Position numbers and translations under genes: made by a program. Shown piece after piece: positions 17,364 to 28,100 of a stretch of 42,730 nucleotides of DNA (the stretch's first letter is position 1; every line of letters starts with the position of its first letter). This stretch comes from JBBRXJ01 sp038248505. GTDB taxonomy: Bacteria > Bacteroidota > Bacteroidia > Bacteroidales > JBBRXJ01. Under the pieces are notes generated by a model. That model was given only the letters and a program-made list of their open reading frames with translations, did no database searches and was not told the DNA's origin. Location: positions 1 through 42,730 of the forward strand of contig JBBRXJ010000019.1 of NCBI GenBank assembly GCA_038248505.1, given 5' to 3'.

Positions 17364-20258
17364 CTAATTTATATTAAGGTATTTGTTAATTAGTGTTAAT
17401 AGTGCATTTCGTTTAGTTGCTTTGCTTATATAATCAGCACAGCCAGCATAGAAGGCTTTTCGTTTTTCATCTTCAGAAGCATAGGCTGTTAGTGCAATTA
17501 TTTTTATATTCGGTTTATGTTGTTTTATTTTTTTTGTTACATCGTATCCGTTCATATCTGGTAAGCCAATATCCATTAATATTACATCAATAGCATGTGA
17601 TACTGCTATTTTTATTGCGTCTTTAGCATTTTCAGCCGTAATGATATTTAAGCCTGTTTTAATAAGTATTTCTTTAAGATATATAGTATTGAATAGGTCG
17701 TGTTCAACTATGAGGATGGTTTTGTTTGTAAAATTATAAGTATGGTTTTGTGGAATTATTTCAGGTTCAGATTGAGATGAATCGCTCGTAATGTATGGAA
17801 TAGAGAAGTTAAACTTTGATCCTTTTTCTATTTCTGATTCAAGCCAAATATTCCCACCTAATAAATGCACTAATCCTTTTACAATCGATAAACCCAATCC
17901 GGTGCCTCCAACTTTTCTAGAGGAATAATTATGCAATTGAGAAAAACGCTCGAATATTATTTCTTGTTTTGCAAACGGAATACCAATTCCTGTATCAGAA
18001 ACATAAAAAACAAGTTGATGATCATTCAGTTTACAACCACATTCAATAGAGCCGTTTTCAGTGAATTTTAATGCATTACCAATTAAGTTGATTAATATTT
18101 GTTTAAGTTTTACTTTATCTGTAAGAATTACTGGGTAAATTGATTTTTTTTCAATTTGAAAATTTAAGTTGAGATGTTGTTTGTCAATACGTATTTTAAG
18201 TTCACAAAAGAATAAATTTAATTCAGTAAACAATTCAACAATATTGCAGTCTTCATTATTAACCGTTAATTGTCCCGATTCTATTTTAGAGATATCAAGT
18301 ATATCGTTTATAATGTCAAGTAAGTCACTGCATCGTTGATTTATTATTTTTGAGAATTTTTCAAGATTCTCTTTGTTTTCATGATTTTGAACAAGTAAAC
18401 TAGAGAAGCCCATAATAGCATTCATTGGAGTACGAATTTCGTGACTCATGTTTTGTAAAAATGCGGTTTTAAGTCGATCACTTTCTTCTGCTTTCTTTTT
18501 TTCAGTTTGTAATTCTTTTTCATTTTCTTTTATAGCTGTAATATCTCGAACATTTACAACAGCAGCTTTTATTGCAGGATTGTGAAAGAAATTTTGAGCA
18601 ACCGCTTCGTACCAAATGTATTCTTTGTATTTATGTTTATGGCGATACTGTATTCGAACAGTCTCGTCCTTATTATTTAATACTCTATTCCATCCCTCTA
18701 ACACGATATTCAAATCGTCAGGATAAATAGCATTTTGAATAGGTCCGTTTAATTCATCAATACTAAAACCTGTATCTCTTGTTGCAGCATCGCTGATATA
18801 ATATTGTTCTCCAAGTTCATTAATTAATACAAAGGCATCATTTGAATTTTTAAGCATTAATCTGAATTTCTCTTCGCTTTCTTCTGCTTTCTGTTTAGCA
18901 TTAATTAATTCTTCGTTTATTTGATTTAGTTCTTCATTAATAATAGCATACTCTTCATTTTGTGCTTCTATCTCTTCATTTTTTTCTTGCAAAATTATCT
19001 CTGCCTGTTTGAGTTCGGTTATGTCATTTGATACACCGAGTATGCCAATTATTTCGCCCGAATAATTTCTAAGTGGAGTCTTACATGTGTCAAGCCATTT
19101 TATTTGATTGTTAACTTGATGAATCATTTCTATAATATGCAATTTAGCTTGACCGCTTTCAAGAACAATGCGATCATTAGAACGGTAATTTTCAGCTTCG
19201 GTTTTTGCCCATGGCATATCAAAATCACTTTTGCCAATCATTTCAGTTGAGTTATTAAAGCCAGCTCCTATTGCATTTGCATGATTACTTCCTAGATAAT
19301 TAAGTTGCAGATCTTTCCAAAATACAATCCCCGGAAAATTATCTAAAACACCTTGTAGAAACAATTCGTTATCTCGGAGTTTTATTTCGGCTTGCCTTCG
19401 TTCTGTTATATCTTCAAAAGTTCCTAATATTCCAATGATTTTCCCCGTGTTATCATACATGGGAGTTTTATTGGTATCCAGCCAAGCTTGTTTTCCATCT
19501 GCTTGTAATTGTGACTCAATGATATGATATTGTGCTATTCCAGTATTAATTACTTTTTTATCAGCTTCAATAAAAAAATCAGCCTCTTCTTTTCTCCAGG
19601 CCATATCATAATCTGTTTTTCCGACAATTTCGCTTGCGTTTTTCAATCCTGCAACATGTGCAAAATTTTCATTACAACCGAGAAATACCGAATTACAATC
19701 CTTCCAAAATATAAATTGAGGTATGCTATTTATTACGAGTTCTATCATCTTTTTAGATTCTAAAAGATGAGTCTCTGTTTGTTTGCGAATAGTTATATCC
19801 TCATGTGTTAATACAATCTTATTCGGTTTTCCAGTTTGGTCATGTATTGCATACCCAATCGCTTTAACCCAAAGTGGATTATCAGGGAAGGATGGGTCAA
19901 TATCATGCACATTATAATATGATTCCGGGAATTTTAAAATATCCCCTTTTTTAATCCTTTCGAAGAAATCACCAAATCCCTGTTTTAATAAATGTAAATC
20001 TTTAAATACACAATAGTCTGCAGGAGGAGTAGAACCAAATAGTCTAGTATGCGCAGCATTTGTATGAATGGAATAGCCTTCCATATTCAAGATCTGTACT
20101 GAAATGGGATTCTTATCTATAATCTCTAGTAGATCTTTGTTTATCGAATTATGTTTAGTGATATCATTTTTTAGTAATTCTTTTAATGACATATTTTCTT
20201 GCTTCAAATCATTTAACTCTTTGATGAGTTCTTCTTTGGATTTATCCTGATAATTCAT
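17364..20258 (-). CDS. multi-PAS hybrid histidine kinase with C-terminal receiver domain
   Basis: The 964-aa protein has no obvious membrane segment. It reads: N-terminal coiled coil, PAS (~45-155), two closely similar tandem PAS/PAC units (~170-290 and ~295-415), a Glu/Asn-rich coiled coil (~415-470), a fourth PAS (~470-580), HisKA with His606 in FLQNMSHEIRTPMNAIMGFS, HATPase_c (NLIGNALKFTENGS, DTGIGIPF, GGTGLGLSIVKGL) and a receiver (~840-964) with phospho-acceptor Asp896 in ILMDIGLPDMNGYD. The receiver's acidic pair reads Glu852-His853, where Glu/Asp-Asp is usual. There is no DNA-binding output domain, so a phosphorelay partner is expected elsewhere. It lies next to the carbohydrate locus, but nothing shows it controls it. 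Confidence 0.93.
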   Translation of the reverse strand: MNYQDKSKEELIKELNDLKQENMSLKELLKNDITKHNSINKDLLEIIDKNPISVQILNMEGYSIHTNAAHTRLFGSTPPADYCVFKDLHLLKQGFGDFFERIKKGDILKFPESYYNVHDIDPSFPDNPLWVKAIGYAIHDQTGKPNKIVLTHEDITIRKQTETHLLESKKMIELVINSIPQFIFWKDCNSVFLGCNENFAHVAGLKNASEIVGKTDYDMAWRKEEADFFIEADKKVINTGIAQYHIIESQLQADGKQAWLDTNKTPMYDNTGKIIGILGTFEDITERRQAEIKLRDNELFLQGVLDNFPGIVFWKDLQLNYLGSNHANAIGAGFNNSTEMIGKSDFDMPWAKTEAENYRSNDRIVLESGQAKLHIIEMIHQVNNQIKWLDTCKTPLRNYSGEIIGILGVSNDITELKQAEIILQEKNEEIEAQNEEYAIINEELNQINEELINAKQKAEESEEKFRLMLKNSNDAFVLINELGEQYYISDAATRDTGFSIDELNGPIQNAIYPDDLNIVLEGWNRVLNNKDETVRIQYRHKHKYKEYIWYEAVAQNFFHNPAIKAAVVNVRDITAIKENEKELQTEKKKAEESDRLKTAFLQNMSHEIRTPMNAIMGFSSLLVQNHENKENLEKFSKIINQRCSDLLDIINDILDISKIESGQLTVNNEDCNIVELFTELNLFFCELKIRIDKQHLNLNFQIEKKSIYPVILTDKVKLKQILINLIGNALKFTENGSIECGCKLNDHQLVFYVSDTGIGIPFAKQEIIFERFSQLHNYSSRKVGGTGLGLSIVKGLVHLLGGNIWLESEIEKGSKFNFSIPYITSDSSQSEPEIIPQNHTYNFTNKTILIVEHDLFNTIYLKEILIKTGLNIITAENAKDAIKIAVSHAIDVILMDIGLPDMNGYDVTKKIKQHKPNIKIIALTAYASEDEKRKAFYAGCADYISKATKRNALLTLINKYLNIN

Positions 20259-20395
20259 TATGCTAGAATTTTTGCGGATTATTGAAGTAAAATGAAGCCT
20301 AAGTGCCTTGGTAATCTTAATAAAGATATGAATTATTTTAAAGGGATGTATCTTAAATTTGTGGAATTGATTTCAGTGACTGTTTTATTCATAAT

Positions 20396-20423
20396 AAAAA
20401 GCCGGAATTAGATCCGGCTTTTT
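20396..20423 (-). terminator. intrinsic terminator downstream of the symporter gene
   Basis: A perfect 11-bp stem (AAAAAGCCGGA at 20396-20406, TCCGGCTTTTT at 20413-20423) with a 6-nt loop lies 27 bp past the symporter stop. The A-run on the plus strand gives the U-run for minus-strand transcripts. Confidence 0.9.
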
Positions 20424-20449
20424 ATTGCATAATGTTGTTTAATTATAAT

Positions 20450-22651
20450 TTACCCAATTTTCCCTCCTAAATTAACTAGGAACCATAATAAAGCTAAGAT
20501 TCCTATTACCATACCAACGCTAATAATAAAGCCTGATGAATCCTCACGCGACCAACGACAGAACTGCAATTGGGTATTCGGGAAAAGCAATGTATCATCA
20601 AAACGTTTTGGTTTTTCTTTAGATAGACGTAAAGCCTTTTCATCTTCCTCTAGATCGCCTGTAACGGGGGTTTTCATTTTGGCGTAGAAATAGTCAAGAT
20701 TAGCAGCCTCTTTAGCTGGATGTCGGGTTAGTAAACTAATGATAATAGTTAAGAGGAATGGAAATAACAAGCGCAAAAATACACGGATAGTTTCATTTTG
20801 TGCATATTTATTTTCTTTTAATCGCATTCCCATAACCTCTGCAATAACTAAATCAACACTGAGTGTTCCTTTTCCAATTAATGAGCCGTCTTCTCTAACT
20901 TCAATGCCTTGTGGCCAGAAGATTGATTTTTGAGGTTGACGATATTGCTTGGTGAATTTTTCTCCTAATGTAATTGTTACAGGACATACTTCGGTAGTCT
21001 TACTCTCAGCATTTAATGTTTCCCATTTCTCAATTTCTTGATTGCGTTGTATTACATCATGTGCTCGTGCTGTATATACACGTTCTTCAATAACTTCATT
21101 TGTGCGTTTCAAAAGAAATTCATTACTGCGAATATCTGATTTAATTAAGGGCAATGATAAAGGTATTACATAAAGCACTACAAACGTTACAACTAATGCA
21201 GCCCATACCGCAATACGATTTGTGCGTCGCCATAATACTCCGAGCCAAAGTGCCGATGAATAAATGATACTAAATTCCCAATTGGTTTTTAACTGATTTA
21301 AAATACTGTCAGAATTTAATACCATAAGGGCTGCTCCAAATACAACAACGGTACCAAGAAAGCGTCCAACGGTAACATAATGCTTCTCTGATTTTCCGGG
21401 CCAAATATGCTTATAAATATTATTTGTTAACAAACCGCTTGTCGTTATCATCATCATACTTGAGGTGGCAAGTAATGCTGCAAGTAACGATGCTATAAGT
21501 AGTCCAATAAAACCAAAGTTCATTGGGTCGAGAAGATCGCGTGCGGCAAATCCCCAAAGTTTATCCGTATCTTGTAGGGAGTTTTTATAAAGTACAGTTA
21601 ATGCAAGTGCTGTGAATCCCCAAAACACAATAGCAATACGTTTAAGGTATGTACCAAAAGTAAAACCCCAACGTGCAATATATTCATTCTTTGCAGAACC
21701 AGTTGCAACAAGCTGATTTGGACCAACTGCCACATTTATTGTTGCAAGTAATGAAATAGCAATAATGTAATACCATGTAAAATCGATGGTGTAAGGTGAG
21801 CCAAATACCTCAAAAAACGATTCGGGTAATTGTTCATGTATAGTGCGTAAAGCACCCATTATACCGTGACTTCCATGTATTATGTTTATTTTGTAAAGTG
21901 CAAATGGCACTAGTATTACTGAAAGTAAAAGGATGAAGATCCCTTGCATTACATCACTTTTAAACGCTGCTTCAAGTCCTCCTATTACGGTAAATGAAAC
22001 TACAATAAGTACCATTAACCAAATGAAAAATGCTTTGTTAACATGCGAGAAATTTTTGTCTGGTTTTTCTAATTGCAATTCGGCAAGCTCGGTTTTTTCA
22101 TCCAGAGTTAAAATTGCATAATTAGCTTTCTCAAGGGCATCAAGTTTAAGCGCCTTTTCATATTCGGCTTTTTCTGAAATTGAATATTCAGCAACTGGTT
22201 TGGGCGTCATTATCATTACCGTTTTGGTAATACCAATAAAACCAACAGATAATAGAATCATTAAACTAATGCTGGCGAGCAAACTGTAAACAATTGATAA
22301 GCTTTTTGAGCCAAAACGTTCTGAGAAATAATCAGCCATTGTAAGTAATCGCATACGGCGATACCATACACCAGTAAACCAATACGAAGGGGTAGCAAAA
22401 AGCATCATAAGCGCGCTCCATATACCTGATGCACCGTTATTGGCGGTAGTCGTTGTTACTGATGGTCCCGTATCTGCTGAGGTTGCCTGACCGAATGCAG
22501 AGAAAATTTGTACTAGTTTACTGAACTTTCGTCCACCCATGAAGTAATCTTCCTGGCTTTTTATTTTACGCATTGAAATAAAAGCAATCGTAAAAATGAT
22601 ACTCAGGTAAAGCACAATTACGATGATGTCCCAAATTGATAATCCAAACAT
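20450..22651 (-). CDS. sodium:solute symporter (SSS family) with long extra loops
   Basis: The 733-aa protein starts MFGLSIWDIIVIVLYLSIIF and shows SSS features: SQEDYFMGGRKFSKLVQIFSAFGQATSADT near the N-terminus, MLFATPSYWFTGVWYRRMRL and LTMADYFSERFG, and about 13-14 membrane helices. Two hydrophilic stretches are unusual against the ~500-600-aa family norm: a charged helical insert at about residues 150-205 and a long soluble segment at about 510-615, the latter containing WPQGIEVREDGSLIGKGTL. It is the last gene of the minus-strand kduI-GH105-symporter group, which suggests import of unsaturated uronyl oligosaccharides or uronates. The substrate is inferred from context only. Confidence 0.88.
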   Translation of the reverse strand: MFGLSIWDIIVIVLYLSIIFTIAFISMRKIKSQEDYFMGGRKFSKLVQIFSAFGQATSADTGPSVTTTTANNGASGIWSALMMLFATPSYWFTGVWYRRMRLLTMADYFSERFGSKSLSIVYSLLASISLMILLSVGFIGITKTVMIMTPKPVAEYSISEKAEYEKALKLDALEKANYAILTLDEKTELAELQLEKPDKNFSHVNKAFFIWLMVLIVVSFTVIGGLEAAFKSDVMQGIFILLLSVILVPFALYKINIIHGSHGIMGALRTIHEQLPESFFEVFGSPYTIDFTWYYIIAISLLATINVAVGPNQLVATGSAKNEYIARWGFTFGTYLKRIAIVFWGFTALALTVLYKNSLQDTDKLWGFAARDLLDPMNFGFIGLLIASLLAALLATSSMMMITTSGLLTNNIYKHIWPGKSEKHYVTVGRFLGTVVVFGAALMVLNSDSILNQLKTNWEFSIIYSSALWLGVLWRRTNRIAVWAALVVTFVVLYVIPLSLPLIKSDIRSNEFLLKRTNEVIEERVYTARAHDVIQRNQEIEKWETLNAESKTTEVCPVTITLGEKFTKQYRQPQKSIFWPQGIEVREDGSLIGKGTLSVDLVIAEVMGMRLKENKYAQNETIRVFLRLLFPFLLTIIISLLTRHPAKEAANLDYFYAKMKTPVTGDLEEDEKALRLSKEKPKRFDDTLLFPNTQLQFCRWSREDSSGFIISVGMVIGILALLWFLVNLGGKIG

Positions 22652-22758
22652 GTTTTCGTTTTTATAAGGTTTATAATTTTCTGACTTAATGCGTGTTGGG
22701 TTTTTCTATCTATTTATTCTCCACGCTTGATTAGAATAAATTATTTTATATTCATGTT

Positions 22759-24000
22759 TTAGCACCAAACACAATCTCTATACTCTTTCATTTTCATTAC
22801 TTCGTTGCCAGCCATTATTGCAGCGCCAATACCATGGTCACCTCCTGGTTCAATAGGAATGTTGTAGTAGAAACAAAGATCTTGTTTGAAATTAAAACCA
22901 GTACTAACTTTATCAAAATATCCATCGGCCTGTATGCATTCTTTTACCAAGCCATTCCATCCTTTCACGGCTATGGATGCGTAGATATCGCTAATCCAAC
23001 CTTCGTTTACGGCTTTTGCAACCGCATAAGTAAACATAGCGGTACAAGATGCTTCGAGCCAAATGTCAGCCTTGTCAAGCAATTGACGCCACATACCGTT
23101 GGCAGTTTGAAAACGTGATAGACCAATAACATGTTCCTTTATTATTCCAATAAGCTCATCGCGTTTTGGATGATCTTTAGGTAGTACATTTAATAACTCG
23201 CATTGTGCAACAATCATCCATCCATTAACGCGCCCCCAGTGTGCAACACCAGGATGCCCTTCTTGCATTATACGGTAGTGATAATAGATACCATTTTCTG
23301 GTCTGTATAAATATTTTCTGAAATTAACAACTTGGTTTACGGCATCCTCTAAGTGTTTTTTATCATTATTGTATTGCCATGCACGTACCAAAAATGGAAC
23401 GCTCATGTATAAATCATCGCCCCAAAGAGAGGTATAGCCAAAGCGATTGCGACAAAATGTACCATCACTTAAACGATCTTGTTTATTTGCAATATAGTCT
23501 ATGGTTTTATCAAGATATTCTTTGTATTCAGGACGAGGATCTATTTTGTAAATATGAAATAAACCTGCAGCAATAGCTCCAAAATCATCTAATCGGTCGA
23601 GGCGGAAATATTGATGAGCACTGGCACCGGGTATGTGGGCATCAAACATTTTTTTAATCCAAGGCAAGTTTTTGAAGATGAATTCGTAATTCTTCTTCGC
23701 ATATTCAATATATTTTTTGTCGTTTAATATTGCGGCTAATTCGTAAAAAGATAGATGAATAACACCATTCCAATACTTCCAATCGTTAAGCAAACTCTTC
23801 ATCTTAATGTCAGGAGATATAGGGAGATTGCTACTATCTGTAAATGTTTCACCAGTCTTTAGGTTAACAAATTGATACGATGTGTGTCTAATAATCCAAT
23901 CAGCTAAACTAATCGTAGCTTTCTCAACTTGCGCTCTATCAGGCGCTGCACCTACTGTTTCAGGTACATTAACATAAGGAAGGTTTGATGTTTTTTCCAT
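22759..24000 (-). CDS. glycoside hydrolase family 105 (unsaturated uronyl hydrolase)
   Basis: GH105 enzymes remove the Δ4,5-unsaturated uronic acid that lyases leave at the non-reducing end of oligosaccharides, by hydration of the double bond. The 413-aa (α/α)6-barrel protein has SLWGDDLYMSVPFLVRAW (Asp195/196 region), HWGRVNGWMIVAQ (residues 254-266), WLEASCTAMFTYAVAKAVNE and a Gly/His-rich end (GGDHGIGAAIMAG). These fit GH105 better than GH88. No signal peptide is present, so it acts in the cytoplasm on imported oligosaccharides. The true sugar, rhamnogalacturonan-type or another, is unknown. It is 60 bp after kduI and 107 bp before the symporter gene. Confidence 0.87.
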   Translation of the reverse strand: MEKTSNLPYVNVPETVGAAPDRAQVEKATISLADWIIRHTSYQFVNLKTGETFTDSSNLPISPDIKMKSLLNDWKYWNGVIHLSFYELAAILNDKKYIEYAKKNYEFIFKNLPWIKKMFDAHIPGASAHQYFRLDRLDDFGAIAAGLFHIYKIDPRPEYKEYLDKTIDYIANKQDRLSDGTFCRNRFGYTSLWGDDLYMSVPFLVRAWQYNNDKKHLEDAVNQVVNFRKYLYRPENGIYYHYRIMQEGHPGVAHWGRVNGWMIVAQCELLNVLPKDHPKRDELIGIIKEHVIGLSRFQTANGMWRQLLDKADIWLEASCTAMFTYAVAKAVNEGWISDIYASIAVKGWNGLVKECIQADGYFDKVSTGFNFKQDLCFYYNIPIEPGGDHGIGAAIMAGNEVMKMKEYRDCVWC

Positions 24001-24060
24001 ATCTTTTTTTAAATTGGTTTTATATAATATTTGGATATCTCATCTTGCCGAAGCGAATAG

Positions 24061-24894
24061 TTATTTTAATTGATTCGTTGGTATCACATCTACCTCACTG
24101 TCACTGCCTGCCATGCCCCATATGAAACAATAATTTGTTGTTCCAGCAGCGCTGTGTATACTCCATGGAGGAGATAAAACAGCTTCATCATTATGCATCC
24201 ATATATGACGTGTTTCTTGTGGTTCACCCATAAAGTGACAGACTGCTTGATCGGCAGGGATTTCAAAATAATAATAGGCTTCCATTCTTAATTCATGCAG
24301 ATGGCAGGGCATGGTGTTCCAAGCACTATTCTCTTTCACTTCGGTAAGTCCCATCATTAACTGGCAGGTTTTTACCAAACTTGGTACAATGTATTGATTG
24401 ATTACACGAACATTAACATTTTTATGATCACCCATTGGTACTGGGTTTGCTTCATTTCTGCGGATAACTTTATTGGGATATTTATTTTGAGCTAAACAGG
24501 TATTTATATAAAATTTAGCAGGGTTTGCTGCATCATAACTGCTTAGAAAGACCTCTTTAGCACCAAGCCCAACATATAGTGCGTCTTTGTAATCAAGATC
24601 ATAGGCATTGCCATCAACAATAATTTTGCCTTTGCCACCAACGTTTATTACCCCCATTTCACGACGTAAGAGAAAAAATTCTGTTTTCTGAATATCAATG
24701 GATTCAAGTTTTATAGAGTCGCTTACAGGCACAGCACCAGCTATAATCATTCGGTCGTAGTATGTATAGATGATGCTTAGTTGGTCTTTCACCATGAGGT
24801 TTTGTATTAGAAATTCCTCGCGTAATTTATTGGTGTCATAGGTTTTAACATCTTTTGGACTGTTATTGTAGCGAATATCAACGTATTTCTTCAT
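24061..24894 (-). CDS. kduI: 5-dehydro-4-deoxy-D-glucuronate isomerase
   Basis: KduI converts 5-keto-4-deoxyuronate, formed spontaneously from unsaturated uronic acid, into 2,5-diketo-3-deoxygluconate. The length of 277 aa matches the family. The metal-binding motif MPCHLHELRMEAYYYF supplies His198, His200 and Glu205, and a further His is found in WSIHSAAG. It is the first gene of the minus-strand operon, divergent from susC, with GH105 next. KduD, KDG kinase and KDPG aldolase are not in this window and must be encoded elsewhere if the pathway is complete. Confidence 0.96.
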   Translation of the reverse strand: MKKYVDIRYNNSPKDVKTYDTNKLREEFLIQNLMVKDQLSIIYTYYDRMIIAGAVPVSDSIKLESIDIQKTEFFLLRREMGVINVGGKGKIIVDGNAYDLDYKDALYVGLGAKEVFLSSYDAANPAKFYINTCLAQNKYPNKVIRRNEANPVPMGDHKNVNVRVINQYIVPSLVKTCQLMMGLTEVKENSAWNTMPCHLHELRMEAYYYFEIPADQAVCHFMGEPQETRHIWMHNDEAVLSPPWSIHSAAGTTNYCFIWGMAGSDSEVDVIPTNQLK

Positions 24895-24919
24895 TAATGT
24901 ATGTATTTATTGTTTGAAA

Positions 24920-24927
24920 CAAAAATA
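24920..24927 (-). promoter_or_regulatory. candidate -7 promoter box for kduI
   Basis: On the minus strand this reads TATTTTTG, an exact match to TAnnTTTG, 25 bp ahead of the kduI ATG. Transcription would start near 24913. No well-spaced TTG -33 element is evident. Confidence 0.45.
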
Positions 24928-25111
24928 ATCAATTAAGGCAATTTTTGTCATAAATAAGGTTTTTTAAACAGAGTAAAGGTGGTCATAATCATAAAAAAAA
25001 ATCTTTGGATAAATATAGATGAGATTAAGATCAGATACGCTATATTTTTATAAGCATATTGAATATCAAATTGATATAAGTATGAAAAGAAATGAGTAAA
25101 GAAAAATACGC

Positions 25112-25138
25112 TTTGTAATTCATATATTTTCTATTTTG
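25112..25138 (+). promoter_or_regulatory. candidate promoter for the susCD operon
   Basis: TTTG (25112-25115) and TATTTTG (25132-25138, one base short of TAnnTTTG) are spaced by 16 bp and lie 34 bp ahead of the susC ATG. The kduI box lies about 200 bp away in the same 278-bp divergent region, so a shared regulator could bind between them. No clear operator repeat was seen. Confidence 0.35.
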
Positions 25139-25172
25139 CAATGCATTAAATAAAAAAGCAAAACCCTAAACA

Positions 25173-28100
25173 ATGATTCGTTATAAAAAAAGTATCCTAT
25201 TATTTTTCTTTTTTGTTTGCAACTCCCTGATTTTTGCGCAGGAGCTGACTTTGACAGGTAAAGTAATTGAAGCTGAGGGTTCAGGTGGAATGCCTGGCGT
25301 AAATGTTGTTATTAAAGGAACCACACGTGGTGTTGTAACTGATGAAGAGGGTTCTTATACCATCAACAGTCTTACATCCAAAGATATTATTGTATTCTCT
25401 TTTGTAAGTTATCTGCCTCAAGAGTTTACGGTTGGAGGGCGAAAATTTTTAAATGTTATTCTTGAAAGTGAAGCAAGTAGTCTTGATGAAGTGGTTGTTC
25501 GTGGATATGGTATGCAGAAAGCGAAGGACGTAACAGGAGCAATATCAAAAGTGAATTTTAGTGATTTGCCTGTAGAAGGAATATCATCAGTTAGTGCAGG
25601 TTTGCAGGGCATGTCATCAGGGCTTCAAGTTTCACAAACATCTGGCGTGCCTGGGGCAGTGGCTAGGACGCTTATTCGTGGAGTAAATTCCGTATCGAGT
25701 GGTAGTACCCCCCTTTATATTATTGATGGTATGTATATCACAGGAGATGAAGGAGGTGCAGGAACTGAACAATCTGGAGGATCGGGGAATAATGGCCAAA
25801 ACTTTCTTTCTGATATTAATCCGAATGATATTGAAAGTGTGACCATTCTGAAGGATGCATCAGCTACGGCTATATATGGATCGAGGGGAGCGAATGGTGT
25901 TATTATAATTACTACTAAAGCAGGCAAAAAAGGAGAGCCTGAGTTATCATTTAATTATAGAAGAGGTCTTACTACGCCAGCACACAAGTTGCAATTTGCC
26001 GATAATAGAGAATTATTAAGTATGACTGATCAAGCTGCTTTTAATATAGGACAGACTGGTAGCGATGATCCTATTACAGGTACAATGAAACCCGCCTCAA
26101 CTTATTTGGGCTTAACAGACTGGAGTCGCTTGCGTGCAATGTATACCAATGTTGATTACGTAAAAGAGTATTTACAAATAGGAAGAAGTGATGAAGCGAA
26201 TCTCTCTATAAGCAACGGAAATGATCATGTGAGTTCATATCTATCATTAGGCTTAAAAGAAGAGAAAGGTATTGCCATTGGAAACGAATTTAAAAAATTT
26301 AATATAAGATCAAATACCGACTATAAAATAAATGAGTTTGCTCGTGTGGGATCCAAAACATCATATAGTTATACTGGTAATGTGAAGCCAATAACGGGTA
26401 ATTCAGTTACAAATAATGCTGGAGGAAAGAATGATAAAGGAACTATTGGTGGATTTTGGGCCGCAAATTATAGGGCGTTGCCATATTTTCCTATTTACGA
26501 TGATGACGGTAATTATTTTGATCCCCGTTCAGGACGCAATATTGTAGCTTCAACTGATAGGAATGAGATAAAAGATGAACTCACTCAAAATAGAATTATG
26601 TCAAATAATTATTTGGAAATTATGCCAATTAAGTATTTGAAACTTCATGCTGAAGTATCTTTGGATTATCTTGTTAATGATGAATCACGGTGGATTTCAG
26701 GCATGCTAAGAACTAAAGATAATGAGCCAAATCCCTTAGCCTATGATAATACCTCGACGCGAATGGTTTTAACGCGTAATTATTATGTTAATTATGCACG
26801 AAAAATACGAAGCAATCATGATGTAGGTGCTACTATTGGTAATGAGCGGAACTCTGAATATGTGAGAACGAAAATGTTGCGTGCTGAGAACGATGTGAGT
26901 AACGCTATGGAATTAGGCGAATTTCAGAATGATGGTGCGGGCATACAAGATGTAATAACAGCTATTGGCGGAGTTGATGATCATTATAAATTTGGAAGTT
27001 ATTTCGGCCGTTTTAATTATAAGTTAAAAAATTGTTATTTACTTGAGGGAAGTTTGCGTTACGATCGTTCAACCAAATTTGACTCAAGTAATTGGGCATA
27101 TCTTTTCCCAGCTTTTTCGGGTGGTTGGCTTATAAGTGAAGAAAATTTTATGAAGGGGAAACCTGAAATTAATCATCTTAAATTAAGGGTGAGTTATGGT
27201 ATTGTAGGTAATGACCAGTCGCCTCCTAATATCTATTCAATAGGATATGCCCTTTGGCCAAGTTATGTAGGATCATCAAGTATGATTTTATCGCATATTG
27301 GAAATTCAAATTTTAGATGGGAGAAGGTTGAAGAATTTGATCTTGGTATTGATTATGGATTATATAAAAATAGAGTATCTGGTTCAATTACATATTATAA
27401 TAAAAATACACATGATATGATTTTAAATACTCCAATTCCATTATCTATAGGTGTTGCAGAGGAGTCGAGTTCGTATTATAATGTTGGCACTATGAATAAT
27501 TCAGGAATAGAGATCGACTTGGTGAGTATAAATAGAGATAAAAATAAAGGGATTAAATGGACTACGCGATTTAATTTCACAACCAATGTAAATAAGATTC
27601 TTAGCTTAAATGAGGAGCTAAATTCTTCGCCAGAAGGAATCGTTGAAGGTGATAATGTGGTGCGAGTTGGTAGCAAACTCGGTGCCTATTATTTAGCAGA
27701 ATATGCAGGTATTGATGAGGCTGGTTATGAAATTATTTATGAGATTGATCAAGAAAAGAAGTTGGATGGAATATATGAAAGAACAGGAAATAAAGTAAGA
27801 GCTACTACCATAAATATTGATAAGAATAAAGTCATCCTGGATAATAAATCGGGCCTTCCTACTTGGTTTGGTGGCATTACAAATACGTTTACATATAAAA
27901 TATTTGATTTGAGTATTCAGATGACCTATCAGGGTGGGAATTATATTTATGATGCGGCGGAAGAAAAACTGTCATATATAAATACGGGTGAGAATAATGT
28001 TTTGAAGGCTATATATGATGATAGTTGGACACTAGAAAATACGGATGCAAAATATCCTATGTTACGTTGGGGTAATCAGCAATCTCCTTTAACCGCAGAT

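Noticed and set aside
20354..20423. Possible small plus-strand RNA: TAAATTTG box followed by a terminator
   Set aside because: No -33 element is present at usable spacing and the hairpin is fully explained as the symporter gene terminator. Chance occurrence in AT-rich DNA is likely.
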